From the NCBI GenBank assembly GCA_019116445.1, contig DXBP01000059.1, positions 39,136 to 103,135 on the forward strand: 64,000 nt of DNA. Direction: 5' to 3'. Each line of letters begins with the position of its first letter. Position 1 is the stretch's first letter. This document shows, one piece after another, positions 44,506 to 52,554 of the stretch. The notes beneath the pieces are model-generated. The model was not told the DNA's origin. It was given only the letters and a program-made list of their open reading frames with translations, and did not search any database. The stretch comes from Candidatus Gemmiger excrementigallinarum. Lineage in GTDB: Bacteria > Bacillota > Clostridia > Oscillospirales > Ruminococcaceae. The position numbers were made by a program, and so were the translations under genes.

Positions 44506-45403
44506 ACTGGTTGCGCTGGCGGCCGCGCAGCCGCAGCCGTTTGCGACTTTGTGTGAACAGCAGTATCGGGAACGGATCGATTCCATTGCCCGGGAAATTC
44601 TCACCGGTGGACGGCATATCGTCATGCTGACGGGGGCTTCGGCCGCCGGTAAAACGACATCGGCCCACAAACTGGCAGCCGCTATCGCAGCCAGGGGACG
44701 CCGCAGTGTGGTGCTCAGTCTGGATGATTTTTATGCCGGGGCGGGGCGCTATCCCAAGAACCCCGACGGCAGCGATGACTATGAGAGCTTGCAGTCTTTG
44801 GACCTGCCGGTGCTGCGCCGCTGCCTGGAGGAACTGCACCGCGACGGTATCTGCCAGGCGCCGGTGTTTGACTTTAAACTCCAGCAGCCCAACGGTGTGC
44901 AGACCATTGACTGCCGCGACGGTGTCGTGATTATTGAGGGCCTGCATGCCCTCAACCCGGCGTTGACGGAAAATCTGCCGGAAAACGCCGTTTTCTGCCT
45001 GTACGCCGGTCTGCGGGAAGAATATGCCGACCCGGACGGCAACCGTTGCCTGGCTACGCGGGACATCCGTCTGGCCCGGCGCCTGGTACGGGATTACCTG
45101 TTCCGCGGGCACGGAGCTTCTTTTACGCTGGGGTTGTGGGGGCATGTCTGCGATGGGGAGGACCGGTATATCAAACCGTTCAAACCCCGTGCCGACCTGC
45201 TGTTGGATACGACCCATTCCTATGAGGTCTGCCTGTGGCACAATGTGCTGGACAGTATGCCGGCGGACCCGGAACTCACCATCTCCCAGGAGCGGCAGCT
45301 CCAGGCCCTTTGCCGCAAATTCATGCCTTTCCCGGCACTGGGGACGGAACTGGTACCGCAAGATAGTATGCTTCGTGAATTTATCGGCCCCAAAGCCCCG
45401 TAA
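44468..45403 (+). CDS. Uridine kinase / phosphoribulokinase-family protein
   Basis: 311 residues. Walker A GASAAGKTTSA (about 55-65) and SLDDFYAG are typical of the PRK/URK P-loop kinase family, followed by VVIIEGLHALNP. The family phosphorylates uridine, cytidine or related small molecules; the N-terminal 50 residues are shorter than in TGS-containing relatives. Substrate not assignable. The ATG at 44468 has GGAGG six bases upstream and lies within hemZ, indicating translational coupling. Confidence 0.8.
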   Translation: MNVTQRKRFVSRELVALAAAQPQPFATLCEQQYRERIDSIAREILTGGRHIVMLTGASAAGKTTSAHKLAAAIAARGRRSVVLSLDDFYAGAGRYPKNPDGSDDYESLQSLDLPVLRRCLEELHRDGICQAPVFDFKLQQPNGVQTIDCRDGVVIIEGLHALNPALTENLPENAVFCLYAGLREEYADPDGNRCLATRDIRLARRLVRDYLFRGHGASFTLGLWGHVCDGEDRYIKPFKPRADLLLDTTHSYEVCLWHNVLDSMPADPELTISQERQLQALCRKFMPFPALGTELVPQDSMLREFIGPKAP

Positions 45404-45429
45404 ATTCACGGAAAATATACATTTGCGCG

Positions 45430-45458
45430 TTGCAAAGCCTGCGGAAATTCGCTATAAT
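45430..45458 (+). promoter_or_regulatory. Promoter of the zinc-ribbon gene
   Basis: TTGCAA (45430-45435) and TATAAT (45453-45458) are separated by 17 bases. Confidence 0.8.
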
Positions 45459-45517
45459 AAGCGTAAAGAGCGCGGCGGAGCGAAAGCTGCGCACGTTTAA
45501 AGAAAGAGGTGTTTCCT

Positions 45518-45982
45518 ATGTTTGAACTGGATATTGAAATGCTGAAGGAACAGGGCCTGCAGCTGGTGGACACCGCCAAAAAGACAGCCCAGGATCTGGC
45601 GGATAAAGGCAAAAACCAGCTGGATCTGATGAACCAGCAGGCGCGGCTGTCCAAGGCACAGCGTCAGCTGGGGGCGCTTGTTTACAGCCTGCATAAAGCG
45701 GGGGAGGAGAATCAGCCCCTGGTCGATAAATATATCGAAGCCGTTGCCGAGGTGGAAAAGACCATCGAGGAAATCAAGGCAAACATGAGCCCGGAAGAGT
45801 ACATGGAAGCCGAAGCTGAAGCGGAGTCGCCGCTGGAAGAAGCCGAAGAGGCAGTTGAGGACGAGGAAAAGATCGAGGAAGAGCCCGTGCAGCTGCGCGG
45901 CGAGACCAAGATCTGCCCGGTCTGTAAGGCGGAAGTGGATGGCGACGCGCTGTTCTGCAACCACTGCGGCGCACAGCTGTAA
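45518..45982 (+). CDS. Coiled-coil protein with C-terminal zinc ribbon
   Basis: 154 residues. A helical N-terminal half (about 5-95) rich in Lys, Gln and Glu is followed by a strongly acidic stretch (about 98-128) and a zinc ribbon with CPVC and CNHC pairs. No enzyme motif is visible; similar proteins in Firmicutes are annotated only as zinc-ribbon domain proteins. The ATG at 45518 (GAGG eight bases upstream) is preferred to a GTG three codons earlier. It has its own consensus-like promoter. Confidence 0.75.
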   Translation: MFELDIEMLKEQGLQLVDTAKKTAQDLADKGKNQLDLMNQQARLSKAQRQLGALVYSLHKAGEENQPLVDKYIEAVAEVEKTIEEIKANMSPEEYMEAEAEAESPLEEAEEAVEDEEKIEEEPVQLRGETKICPVCKAEVDGDALFCNHCGAQL

Positions 45983-46038
45983 CCCCGGCAGCAGATGGCA
46001 CGGCTGAAAAGGCCGTTGAGATGTAAAAAGATCTGTCT

Positions 46039-46070
46039 GCGGGCGGTGCTGCGGCTGTGGCACCGCCCGC
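46039..46070. repeat. Strong inverted repeat upstream of mazG
   Basis: GCGGGCGGTGC and GCACCGCCCGC form a perfect 11-base stem with a 10-base loop, six bases upstream of the mazG -35 element. There is no T run on the plus side. It could end the zinc-ribbon transcript or be an operator-like site. Confidence 0.55.
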
Positions 46071-46075
46071 AAGGC

Positions 46076-46103
46076 TTGACAAATTCCGGATTGGGAGTAA
46101 AAT
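46076..46103 (+). promoter_or_regulatory. Promoter of the mazG operon
   Basis: TTGACA (46076-46081) and TAAAAT (46098-46103) are separated by 16 bases. Confidence 0.75.
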
Positions 46104-46141
46104 ATTGCGTACTGCGCCAAGCGCGGAACGCAGCGAAGCCT

Positions 46142-46816
46142 ATGAAAGCATTTCCTGAAAAAGAAATCTATACAGCCGATGATCTTACGGCCATCATTGC
46201 CCTGCTGCGTGATCCCGAAAACGGCTGCCCCTGGGACAAAGTCCAGACGCACCAGTCCATCCGCATGAATTTCCTGGAAGAAGCCTACGAGGCCGTGGAT
46301 GCGATTGATCTGCAGGACCCGGAATTGCTGTGTGAGGAACTGGGCGATGTGCTGATGCAGGTCGTGTTCCACACACAGATAGAGCAGGAGGCCGGGCATT
46401 TTACCTGGCAGCAGGTCTGTGACGGCGTTTGCCGCAAACTGATCGAGCGCCACCCGCATATTTTTGGCGGGGATACAAGCATAAAAGATTGGGATGCGCT
46501 CAAAAATAAGGAAAAGGGCCGCCTCACACTGCAGGATGATCTTTCCAGCGTGCCCAACGCCCTGCCGGCGCTGATGCGCGCCGGCAAACTGCAGAAGCGT
46601 GCTGCCCGGTATGGGGTACAAACCCGGGCCGATGCCCGGTGCGTGGCAGACTGTGCCATGGCGCTGGAAAGGGCGCCGGACCCTGGCACTGCCGAGCAGG
46701 CGGCGGGCGAACTGCTGTTTGCCACAGTGGCGCTGGCCCGGCAGGCGGGCATCGATCCGGAACAGGCGCTGCAAAAACGCAATGCCGCCTTTCAGGCGGC
46801 GCCCGAATCTAACTGA
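46142..46816 (+). CDS. mazG: Nucleoside triphosphate pyrophosphohydrolase MazG
   Basis: 224 residues, a single MazG-type region plus C-terminal tail. CPWDKVQTHQSI, the EExxE metal motif in FLEEAYEAVDAI and the ELGDVLMQVVFH motif are present. It hydrolyses (d)NTPs to monophosphates and may clear damaged nucleotides. The N-terminal tetrapyrrole-methylase domain of Bacillus YabN is lacking. The ribosome binding site is weak. It opens the block mazG-hup-hslR-yabP-yabQ-divIC-yabR. Confidence 0.92.
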   Translation: MKAFPEKEIYTADDLTAIIALLRDPENGCPWDKVQTHQSIRMNFLEEAYEAVDAIDLQDPELLCEELGDVLMQVVFHTQIEQEAGHFTWQQVCDGVCRKLIERHPHIFGGDTSIKDWDALKNKEKGRLTLQDDLSSVPNALPALMRAGKLQKRAARYGVQTRADARCVADCAMALERAPDPGTAEQAAGELLFATVALARQAGIDPEQALQKRNAAFQAAPESN

Positions 46817-46890
46817 GCTGAGAAGCTGGCATTTGGGGTGGGACACCCTGCGCCGCTTTTAGCAGATAAATTACTTTGGAGGTACAAACC

Positions 46891-47163
46891 ATGACGAAAG
46901 TTGAATTGATCGCCGCTGTTGCGAACGAAGCCAACCTGACCAAGAAGGACGCCGAGCAGGCTGTCAACACCGCTCTCAATGCCATTACCGAGGCTCTGAA
47001 GAACGGCGATAAGGTCACCCTGGTGGGCTTTGGCACGTTCGAAGTCCGTGAGCGTCCGGCCCGCAAAGGCCGCAACCCCCAGACCGGCGCCGAGATCACC
47101 ATCGAGGCGTCCAAGCTGCCCGCTTTCAAGGCCGGCAAGGCTCTGAAGGACGCTGTGCAGTAA
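46891..47163 (+). CDS. hup: HU-family DNA-binding protein
   Basis: 90 residues, the standard HU size. [11 protein letters not shown], the central [25 protein letters not shown] arm region and the [10 protein letters not shown] end are diagnostic. It compacts and bends DNA as a dimer. GGAGG lies eight bases before the ATG. A terminator follows, so hup RNA may accumulate apart from hslR. Confidence 0.97.
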   Translation: MTKVELIAAVANEANLTKKDAEQAVNTALNAITEALKNGDKVTLVGFGTFEVRERPARKGRNPQTGAEITIEASKLPAFKAGKALKDAVQ

Positions 47164-47180
47164 GAAGTTGTACCTTGCTT

Positions 47181-47211
47181 GCCCCGTCGCCGCTGGCGAT
47201 GGGGTATTTTT
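47181..47211 (+). terminator. Terminator of hup
   Basis: GCCCCGTCGCC and GGCGATGGGGT pair with one G-T wobble across a GCT loop and are followed by ATTTTT. Confidence 0.8.
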
Positions 47212-47225
47212 CGTAGGAGGAACCT

Positions 47226-47477
47226 ATGCGTTTAGACAAATACCTGAAAGTCAGCCGCCTGATCAAACGTCGCACACTGGCCAATGAGGTGGCGGATGCA
47301 GGCCGTGTGCTTGTGAATGACAAACCCGCCAAGGCAAGTTATGCGGTCAAAGTGGGCGATGTGATCGAAATTACCTTCGGGAACCGCCCCATCAAAGTGC
47401 GTGTCCTCTCCACCGAGGAACCTAAGGGCAAGGATGTTGCCCGGGAATTGTTTGAAGTGGTGGATTTGCAGTCATAA
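47226..47477 (+). CDS. hslR: S4-domain RNA-binding protein HslR (YabO/RqcP)
   Basis: 83 residues made of a single S4 fold: MRLDKYLKVSRLIKRRT, then VLVNDKPAKASYAVKVGDVI. In Bacillus the homologue RqcP works with RqcH in rescue of stalled 50S subunits. AGGAGG lies six bases before the ATG. It is first in the yabO-yabP-yabQ-divIC-yabR order known from spore formers. Confidence 0.93.
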   Translation: MRLDKYLKVSRLIKRRTLANEVADAGRVLVNDKPAKASYAVKVGDVIEITFGNRPIKVRVLSTEEPKGKDVARELFEVVDLQS

Positions 47478-47539
47478 TTTTTCGCCTCCCCGCATATTGT
47501 ATGGATGTACACCCAATTGCGGAGGAGGGGACAACCGCC

Positions 47540-47854
47540 ATGGCGGAACTGAAAAATGAATCGCCTCGTACCAGAACCGGCGCAGCGGAAACACCGCCGC
47601 GCAGCCATAGCCTGGCACTGAAAGACCGCCGCCATCTGGCAGTGACCGGGGTAAGCCGGATCATCAGCTGTGACGAATCGGCCGCGGTGCTGGAAACCCC
47701 GCTGGGCAATCTGACCATCGGCGGCCAGGAACTGCAGGTCAGTGAACTGTCGGTGCAAAGCGGGCAGGTGCAGCTTTCCGGCAAGATCGAGTACATGCAA
47801 TATGCCGAGAACCGGCAGTCAAACGGCGGCCTGCTGGCCCGCCTGTTCCGCTGA
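47540..47854 (+). CDS. yabP: Spore-cortex protein YabP
   Basis: 104 residues with the core HLAVTGVSRIISCDESAAVLETPLGNLTIGG of YabP/YqfC proteins (only part quoted: the VTGV and LETPLG motifs). It is needed for spore coat/cortex formation in Bacillus. GGAGGGG lies nine bases before the ATG at 47540. It ends one base before the yabQ start, so the two are translationally coupled. Confidence 0.9.
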   Translation: MAELKNESPRTRTGAAETPPRSHSLALKDRRHLAVTGVSRIISCDESAAVLETPLGNLTIGGQELQVSELSVQSGQVQLSGKIEYMQYAENRQSNGGLLARLFR

Positions 47855-47855
47855 G

Positions 47856-48335
47856 ATGGCGGCGGCACCGGCCGCTGCGGCGGTTTTGTCGGATCTTTTG
47901 TGGTGTCTGGGACTGGGGTGCCTGTTGGGGATGGCACGGCAGATACTGGGGCTTGTTCTGGGGGAAGGCCCGGTGCGCTGTTTTTGCTGGGATGTTCTGA
48001 CTTTTGCCGCTGCCGCGGTACTGGTCTGCGGTTTTGCAGCGGGGGTCAGTGCCAGCGGTCTGGCCCGCTGGTATATGGCGGCAGGGGTGCTGGCCGGTGT
48101 TCTGGCCTGGTATGCTACCATTGGCCCGGCTCTCAGCCGGCTGCTGCGTGGACTGCTCCGGCTGTTGCTGTGGCCGCTGCGTATATTGGAACAGCGGTGC
48201 CTGGGACCTTTGCGCAGGGCCACAACACGTCGGTTGCGGAAAAATCGCCCCTGCCTCGTTCAGAAAAAAGCGGGAAAAAAGCCAAAAAACGGAAAAAACC
48301 AGTTGCAAAAGCCGTCGAAAATATTATATAATTAG
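47856..48335 (+). CDS. yabQ: Spore-cortex membrane protein YabQ
   Basis: 159 residues with three to four hydrophobic segments in the first 105 residues and a long basic tail rich in Lys. The position between yabP and divIC, and the membrane layout, fit YabQ, needed for spore cortex assembly. Sequence conservation is low, so the call leans on synteny. The ATG overlaps the yabP stop region; no separate ribosome binding site is needed. Confidence 0.8.
   Translation: MAAAPAAAAVLSDLLWCLGLGCLLGMARQILGLVLGEGPVRCFCWDVLTFAAAAVLVCGFAAGVSASGLARWYMAAGVLAGVLAWYATIGPALSRLLRGLLRLLLWPLRILEQRCLGPLRRATTRRLRKNRPCLVQKKAGKKPKNGKNQLQKPSKILYN
48303..48332 (+). promoter_or_regulatory. Internal promoter before divIC
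   Basis: TTGCAA (48303-48308) and TATAAT (48327-48332) are separated by 18 bases, inside the 3' end of yabQ. It would let divIC be made in growing cells independent of sporulation genes. Confidence 0.65.
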
Positions 48336-48405
48336 CCATACGTAGTGCTGTGCGCCGTATACGCACCAAACCGCGCCATTTTTTAGGAAAGGGGGCATCC
48401 CGATT

Positions 48406-48690
48406 ATGCACAAGCGTCATGGGCTGCTCCCGCGGTGGCTGTTGGTAGCAGCGTTTCTGGCTCTTTGCGGGTACCTGTTTGTCAGCCTGATCCACTATCA
48501 GGTTTCCATCGGTTCCAAACAGCAGGAACTGCTCAGCGTCCAGAACCAGCTCAGTAACCAGCTGACAGAAAACGCGGAACTTTCCAACACACTGGAACAG
48601 GGCGATGATGCCATCATCGAACGCTATGCCCGTGAACAGGGGTACGCCAAGCCCAACGAGCGTGTTTTTGTGGATATCAGCGGCAAATAA
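48406..48690 (+). CDS. divIC: Septum-formation protein DivIC/FtsB family
   Basis: 94 residues. A short cytoplasmic end, one membrane helix (about 11-30) and an extracellular coiled coil (about 35-68), ending in the conserved ERYAREQGYAKPNERVF motif. It joins FtsL and DivIB in the divisome. GGAAAGGGGG lies upstream of the ATG. Confidence 0.92.
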   Translation: MHKRHGLLPRWLLVAAFLALCGYLFVSLIHYQVSIGSKQQELLSVQNQLSNQLTENAELSNTLEQGDDAIIERYAREQGYAKPNERVFVDISGK

Positions 48691-48772
48691 GTGCAATCAT
48701 TCAGTTTCAGCGGGGGCGCTTTGCGGCAACCCCTCTGCATAAATCAATCAAAAGAAAAAGGGGTATTCTAGT

Positions 48773-49234
48773 TTGGCATTACAAGTTGGGGATATCGTCG
48801 AGGGCAAGGTAACCGGAATCAAGCCGTTCGGCGCGTTCGTCTCTCTGCCGGAGGGCAAGACCGGTCTTGTCCATATTTCCGAGGTTTCCTACGAGTTTGT
48901 GCAGGATCTCTCGGCCGTGCTCGAGGACGGTCAGACGGTTTCGGTCAAGGTGCTCTCCATTGCGCCGGATGGCAAAATTGCCTTGTCCATCAAGCGCACG
49001 CAGCCCGCGCCGGAACGCGGCGCCCGTCCGCAGCAGGGCGGTGCCCGTCCCGCGCATCGTCCCAAGCGTGAGGAGAAGCCCCGCGTCTGGCAGCCCAAGC
49101 CGGCCGCACCGCAGGGCGAGATGAGCTTTGAGGACATGATGGCGCGTTACAAATCCCGCAGCGAAGAAAAAATTGCCGACCTCAAGCGGGTGACGGAAAA
49201 CCACCGTGGTGGGTATTCCCGTCGCCGCGGTTGA
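48773..49234 (+). CDS. yabR: S1-domain RNA-binding protein YabR
   Basis: 153 residues: an S1 domain (GDIVEGKVTGIKPFGAFVSL, residues 5-25, through about 75) followed by a Pro/Arg/Lys-rich linker and a helical end. The start is TTG, with AAAGGGG about nine bases upstream; no ATG or GTG is available in frame nearby. It is the last gene of the conserved divIC block. Confidence 0.88.
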   Translation: MALQVGDIVEGKVTGIKPFGAFVSLPEGKTGLVHISEVSYEFVQDLSAVLEDGQTVSVKVLSIAPDGKIALSIKRTQPAPERGARPQQGGARPAHRPKREEKPRVWQPKPAAPQGEMSFEDMMARYKSRSEEKIADLKRVTENHRGGYSRRRG

Positions 49235-49262
49235 TCCGGCACACAACGATTTTCTGAAACAC

Positions 49263-49308
49263 AGCTCTACCCTGACGGCATTTTTACCGCCGGGGTTAGA
49301 GCTTTTTT
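49263..49308 (+). terminator. Terminator of yabR
   Basis: AGCTCTA and TAGAGCT form the outer stem, with a GACGGC/GCCG inner pairing, followed by six T. Confidence 0.88.
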
Positions 49309-49336
49309 GCAAAAAATTCAAAGGGAAAGGAACACT

Positions 49337-50467
49337 ATGCCCACACTGTATACCTTGGTGGCGCCCTGCTTTTTTGGCACCGAGTCCACCCTGCATTTTG
49401 AGATCAAGCGCCTTGGTGCGCAAAATATCCAGGTCACGGATGGCCGTATTGCGTTTCAGGGCGGGGCGGACCTGATCGCTGCAGCAAACCTGAATCTGCG
49501 TACGGCAGAGCGCGTGCTTGTGCAGCTGGCGTCCTATAAGGCCACTACGTTTGATGAACTGTTTGACGGCTGCTATCAGATCCCCTGGGAGGAACTGCTG
49601 CCGGCAGATGCCGCGTTCCCGGTCAAAGGGTCCAGTCTGTCCAGCCAGCTTTCCAGTGTACCGGCGTGTCAGAGCATTGTCAAAAAAGCCATTGTCAAGC
49701 GTCTTATGGCCGGGCATGGTACAAGCACGCTGCCGGAAAGCGGAAACATCTATAAAGTTCGCTTTGCGCTGCGTAAAAATGTGGTAGAAATCTATCTGGA
49801 CACCTCCGGGGATGGTCTGCATAAGCGCGGTTACCGCAGAAATGCCACACTGGCCCCCATCAAGGAAACTCTGGCCGCCGCGATTGCCGACCTGGGCCGT
49901 GTGCGCCGGGACAGCCTGGTGCAGGACCCTTTCTGTGGTTCCGGTACCCTGGTGATCGAAGCTGCCCAGAAGGCACTGAATCTGGCACCGGGGCTGCGCC
50001 GCCGTTTTGCCGCGGAACATTTTGACTTTGTTCCTGCGGAAGTCTGGGCCGAGCAGCGCCAGAAAGCGTTGGCGGAAGTGCGCCGGGATGCAGCTTTTGA
50101 GGGCGTCGGCTACGATATTGACCCCGCTGCGGTGGCTCTGGCCAACGCCAACGCCAAACTGGCCGGGGTGGGGGACCGCTGCCGGTTCGAGGTGGCGGAT
50201 GTGAAAGATTTCGTCCCCGACCGAAACGCCACGGTGCTGACCAACCCGCCCTACGGCGAACGCCTGGGCGACAGTACGGAAGCTGCCTCTCTTGCCCGTA
50301 CTTTGGGACAGGTATGGCAGCGCAACCCGGCACAGGGATTGTATGCTATCACGGCGGATGCGGATTTTGAGCAGCACTTCGGCAAGAAAGCTGCGCGCCG
50401 CCGTAAGATTTACAACGGTATGATTCCCTGCCAGCTGTATATGTATTACGAGCAGCCCAAGAGGTAA
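49337..50467 (+). CDS. THUMP-domain 23S rRNA methyltransferase (RlmL/YpsC type)
   Basis: 376 residues. An N-terminal THUMP-type RNA-binding region (about 1-160) precedes a Rossmann methyltransferase core with DPFCGSGTLVIEAA and the NPPYGER motif typical of N2-guanine methylation. It most resembles the N-terminal half of RlmL. AAAGGAA lies about five bases before the ATG. It is followed after five bases by the NYN-LOTUS gene, implying a shared transcript. Confidence 0.9.
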   Translation: MPTLYTLVAPCFFGTESTLHFEIKRLGAQNIQVTDGRIAFQGGADLIAAANLNLRTAERVLVQLASYKATTFDELFDGCYQIPWEELLPADAAFPVKGSSLSSQLSSVPACQSIVKKAIVKRLMAGHGTSTLPESGNIYKVRFALRKNVVEIYLDTSGDGLHKRGYRRNATLAPIKETLAAAIADLGRVRRDSLVQDPFCGSGTLVIEAAQKALNLAPGLRRRFAAEHFDFVPAEVWAEQRQKALAEVRRDAAFEGVGYDIDPAAVALANANAKLAGVGDRCRFEVADVKDFVPDRNATVLTNPPYGERLGDSTEAASLARTLGQVWQRNPAQGLYAITADADFEQHFGKKAARRRKIYNGMIPCQLYMYYEQPKR

Positions 50468-50472
50468 CAACC

Positions 50473-51297
50473 ATGGAAGATTTGAAACTGGCCATTCTGA
50501 TTGATGCGGACAACATCTCGCCTAAATATGTCAAGGTGATTCTGGATGAAGCGGCGTCCTTCGGTGTGGCGGCCTGCAAGCGCATTTACGGTGACTGGTC
50601 GGACGCACGGCTGAAAAGCTGGAAAGATGCCCTGCTGAATAACTCCATCATTCCGATCCAGCAGTACAGCTACACCACCGGCAAAAATGCTACCGATTCT
50701 GCCATGATCATTGACGCCATGGACCTGCTCTATGGGGGCAATCTGGATGGATTCTGCATTGTTTCCTCGGATAGTGACTTTACCCGTCTGGCGGCGCGGC
50801 TGCGGGAAGCCGGCAAACTGGTCATCGGCATGGGCGAAAGCAAGGCCCTTGGCCCCTTTGTGAAAGCCTGCGACCAGTTCAAATATCTCGACCTCATTCT
50901 GGATCATGGAGAAACCGAACCCTCTGATCCGGTGGCTCCGGCGACAGAAACCGATGCACGGGCCAATGCGGGGGATGATACGGCCATCAACCGGGAATCC
51001 ATCGAGCGCATTGTGCACGGCCTGATCGGTGAGATGGACGACGGTACCGGCTGGGTCCGCACCTCCCGGGTGGGGGATCAGCTGATTAAGCGGTATCCGG
51101 ACTTTGACGTGCGAAACTTCGGCTCCAAGAGTCTGAACAAATTCCTGGCATCGTTGCCGGAAATGGAAGTGGAGGAACGCATCCTCTCCAACGGCAACCC
51201 GATCCAGTTCGTGCGGATTCGTCCTGCCCCCAAAAAGCCCGCTCCCCGGCGCCCGGCTTCCAAAAAAGCACCCCGGCGTACCAACAAGAGAAAATAA
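50473..51297 (+). CDS. NYN (PIN-like) nuclease with OST-HTH/LOTUS domain
   Basis: 274 residues. The NYN domain (1-145) shows LAILIDADNIS, TTGKNATDSAMIIDAMDLL and VSSDSDFTRLAARLREAG, giving the acidic metal site of PIN/FEN-like nucleases. A LOTUS/OST-HTH domain follows (about 175-250), then a Lys/Arg/Pro tail. This architecture suggests an RNA-directed nuclease; the bacterial members are not well studied. AGAGG precedes the ATG; it is the second gene after the rRNA methyltransferase. Confidence 0.85.
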   Translation: MEDLKLAILIDADNISPKYVKVILDEAASFGVAACKRIYGDWSDARLKSWKDALLNNSIIPIQQYSYTTGKNATDSAMIIDAMDLLYGGNLDGFCIVSSDSDFTRLAARLREAGKLVIGMGESKALGPFVKACDQFKYLDLILDHGETEPSDPVAPATETDARANAGDDTAINRESIERIVHGLIGEMDDGTGWVRTSRVGDQLIKRYPDFDVRNFGSKSLNKFLASLPEMEVEERILSNGNPIQFVRIRPAPKKPAPRRPASKKAPRRTNKRK

Positions 51298-51330
51298 AAA
51301 GAAGCGCAGTCAACCGACTGCGCTTCTTTT
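51294..51330. terminator. Bidirectional terminator between convergent operons
   Basis: GAAGCGCAGTC and GACTGCGCTTC form an 11-base stem with an AACC loop, with A and T runs on both sides. Confidence 0.92.
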
Positions 51331-51340
51331 GTATAGCTTT

Positions 51341-52081
51341 TCAGATGACCAGACCGCCGTTCTGGCCAATGACCTGCCCGGTGATATAACCGGAACGCTC
51401 ATCCGCAAGAAAAACCAGCGTTCGGGCAATTTCCTGGGGCGTGCCCAGGCGACCGACCGGCGTATCTTCCGCCAATACCGCGCGGTCTTCTTCGGAAAAT
51501 CCCGACATCATATCGGTATCGATGACACCCGGGGCAACCACGTTGACGGTGATCCCGCTGGGGCCTTCCTCCTTGGCCAATGCCTTGCCAAGGCCAATCA
51601 GCCCAGCTTTGGCGGCACTGTAGGCAACCTCGCAGCTGCCACCGGTCTGCCCCCACATACTGCTGACCAGCAGGATACGCCCGTATTTGCGATGGATCAT
51701 ACCGGGCAGGGCGGCCCGGCAGGCGAAAAAGGCGCCGTCCAGGTCTACCGACATGATGCGCCGCCAGTCCTCGTCCGTGGTATCGGTAAACAATTTCTGC
51801 TGGGCGATACCGGCATTGCAAACCAGTACCTGCAATCCGCCCAGTTCCTGCTCTGCCCGGCGCACAGCGGTGGTAACCTGTGCGGCATCGGCAGCGTCTG
51901 CCTGCAGTGCCAGGAACCGGCAACCGGGGGCAACCTTTTGGGCCTGTTCCAATACCTGCTCGGCGGCCTTGCCGTGATTGTTCCAGGTGAACGCTACGTT
52001 ATAACCGGCGGCAGCGAAGGCCAGTACCGCCGCCGCGCCGATACCACGGCTGCCGCCGGTGATCAGTACACTTTGTTTCAT
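51341..52081 (-). CDS. SDR-family oxidoreductase (FabG-like)
   Basis: 246 residues. VLITGGSRGIG (NAD(P)-binding TGxxxGIG), the NAG motif, catalytic Ser in LLVSSMWG and YSAAK with the Tyr/Lys pair are all present. It resembles 3-oxoacyl-ACP reductases, but without fatty acid genes nearby the substrate is open. It directly follows tadA (one base between) in a minus-strand operon. Confidence 0.9.
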   Translation of the reverse strand: MKQSVLITGGSRGIGAAAVLAFAAAGYNVAFTWNNHGKAAEQVLEQAQKVAPGCRFLALQADAADAAQVTTAVRRAEQELGGLQVLVCNAGIAQQKLFTDTTDEDWRRIMSVDLDGAFFACRAALPGMIHRKYGRILLVSSMWGQTGGSCEVAYSAAKAGLIGLGKALAKEEGPSGITVNVVAPGVIDTDMMSGFSEEDRAVLAEDTPVGRLGTPQEIARTLVFLADERSGYITGQVIGQNGGLVI

Positions 52082-52082
52082 C

Positions 52083-52544
52083 TTATTTCTTCTTTCGCTT
52101 CTCGCGCAGCATCACAAAAAAATCCTGCAAAAGGGCCTGCGCTTCATCTTGCAGCAATCCCTGTTCAATTACCGGATGGTGATTGAACGGTAAGGCGAAC
52201 AGATCGGTCAGGCTGCCGCAGCAGCCGGCCTTCGGGTCCTTCGCACCGTAGACCACCCGGCGCAGCCGGCTGTTGATGATGGCGCCGCTGCACATGGGGC
52301 AAGGCTCCAGCGTCACAAACAGTTCGCATTGCCACAGCCGCCAGCCGCCCAGGACCTTGCAGGCAGCGTCAATAGCCATCAATTCGGCGTGGTAGGTGGC
52401 ATTTTTGCCGCTTTCCCGCAGGTTGTGGGCCCGGGCAATGATCTCGCCGTCCTTGGCAATGACGGCACCTACCGGTACTTCCCCTAGGGCGGCAGCAATG
52501 CGGGCCTCTTCCAGTGCGGCCTGCATCAGTTGTTCATCGGTCAT
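52083..52544 (-). CDS. tadA: tRNA-specific adenosine deaminase
   Basis: 153 residues. The zinc site is HAE (His52, Glu54) and PCPMC (Cys82, Cys85), with GEVPVGAVI upstream. It deaminates adenosine 34 of tRNA-Arg(ACG) to inosine. GAGG lies eight bases before the ATG, within the 10-base gap after the CPBP gene. Confidence 0.95.
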   Translation of the reverse strand: MTDEQLMQAALEEARIAAALGEVPVGAVIAKDGEIIARAHNLRESGKNATYHAELMAIDAACKVLGGWRLWQCELFVTLEPCPMCSGAIINSRLRRVVYGAKDPKAGCCGSLTDLFALPFNHHPVIEQGLLQDEAQALLQDFFVMLREKRKKK

Positions 52545-52554
52545 GGTACAATCC

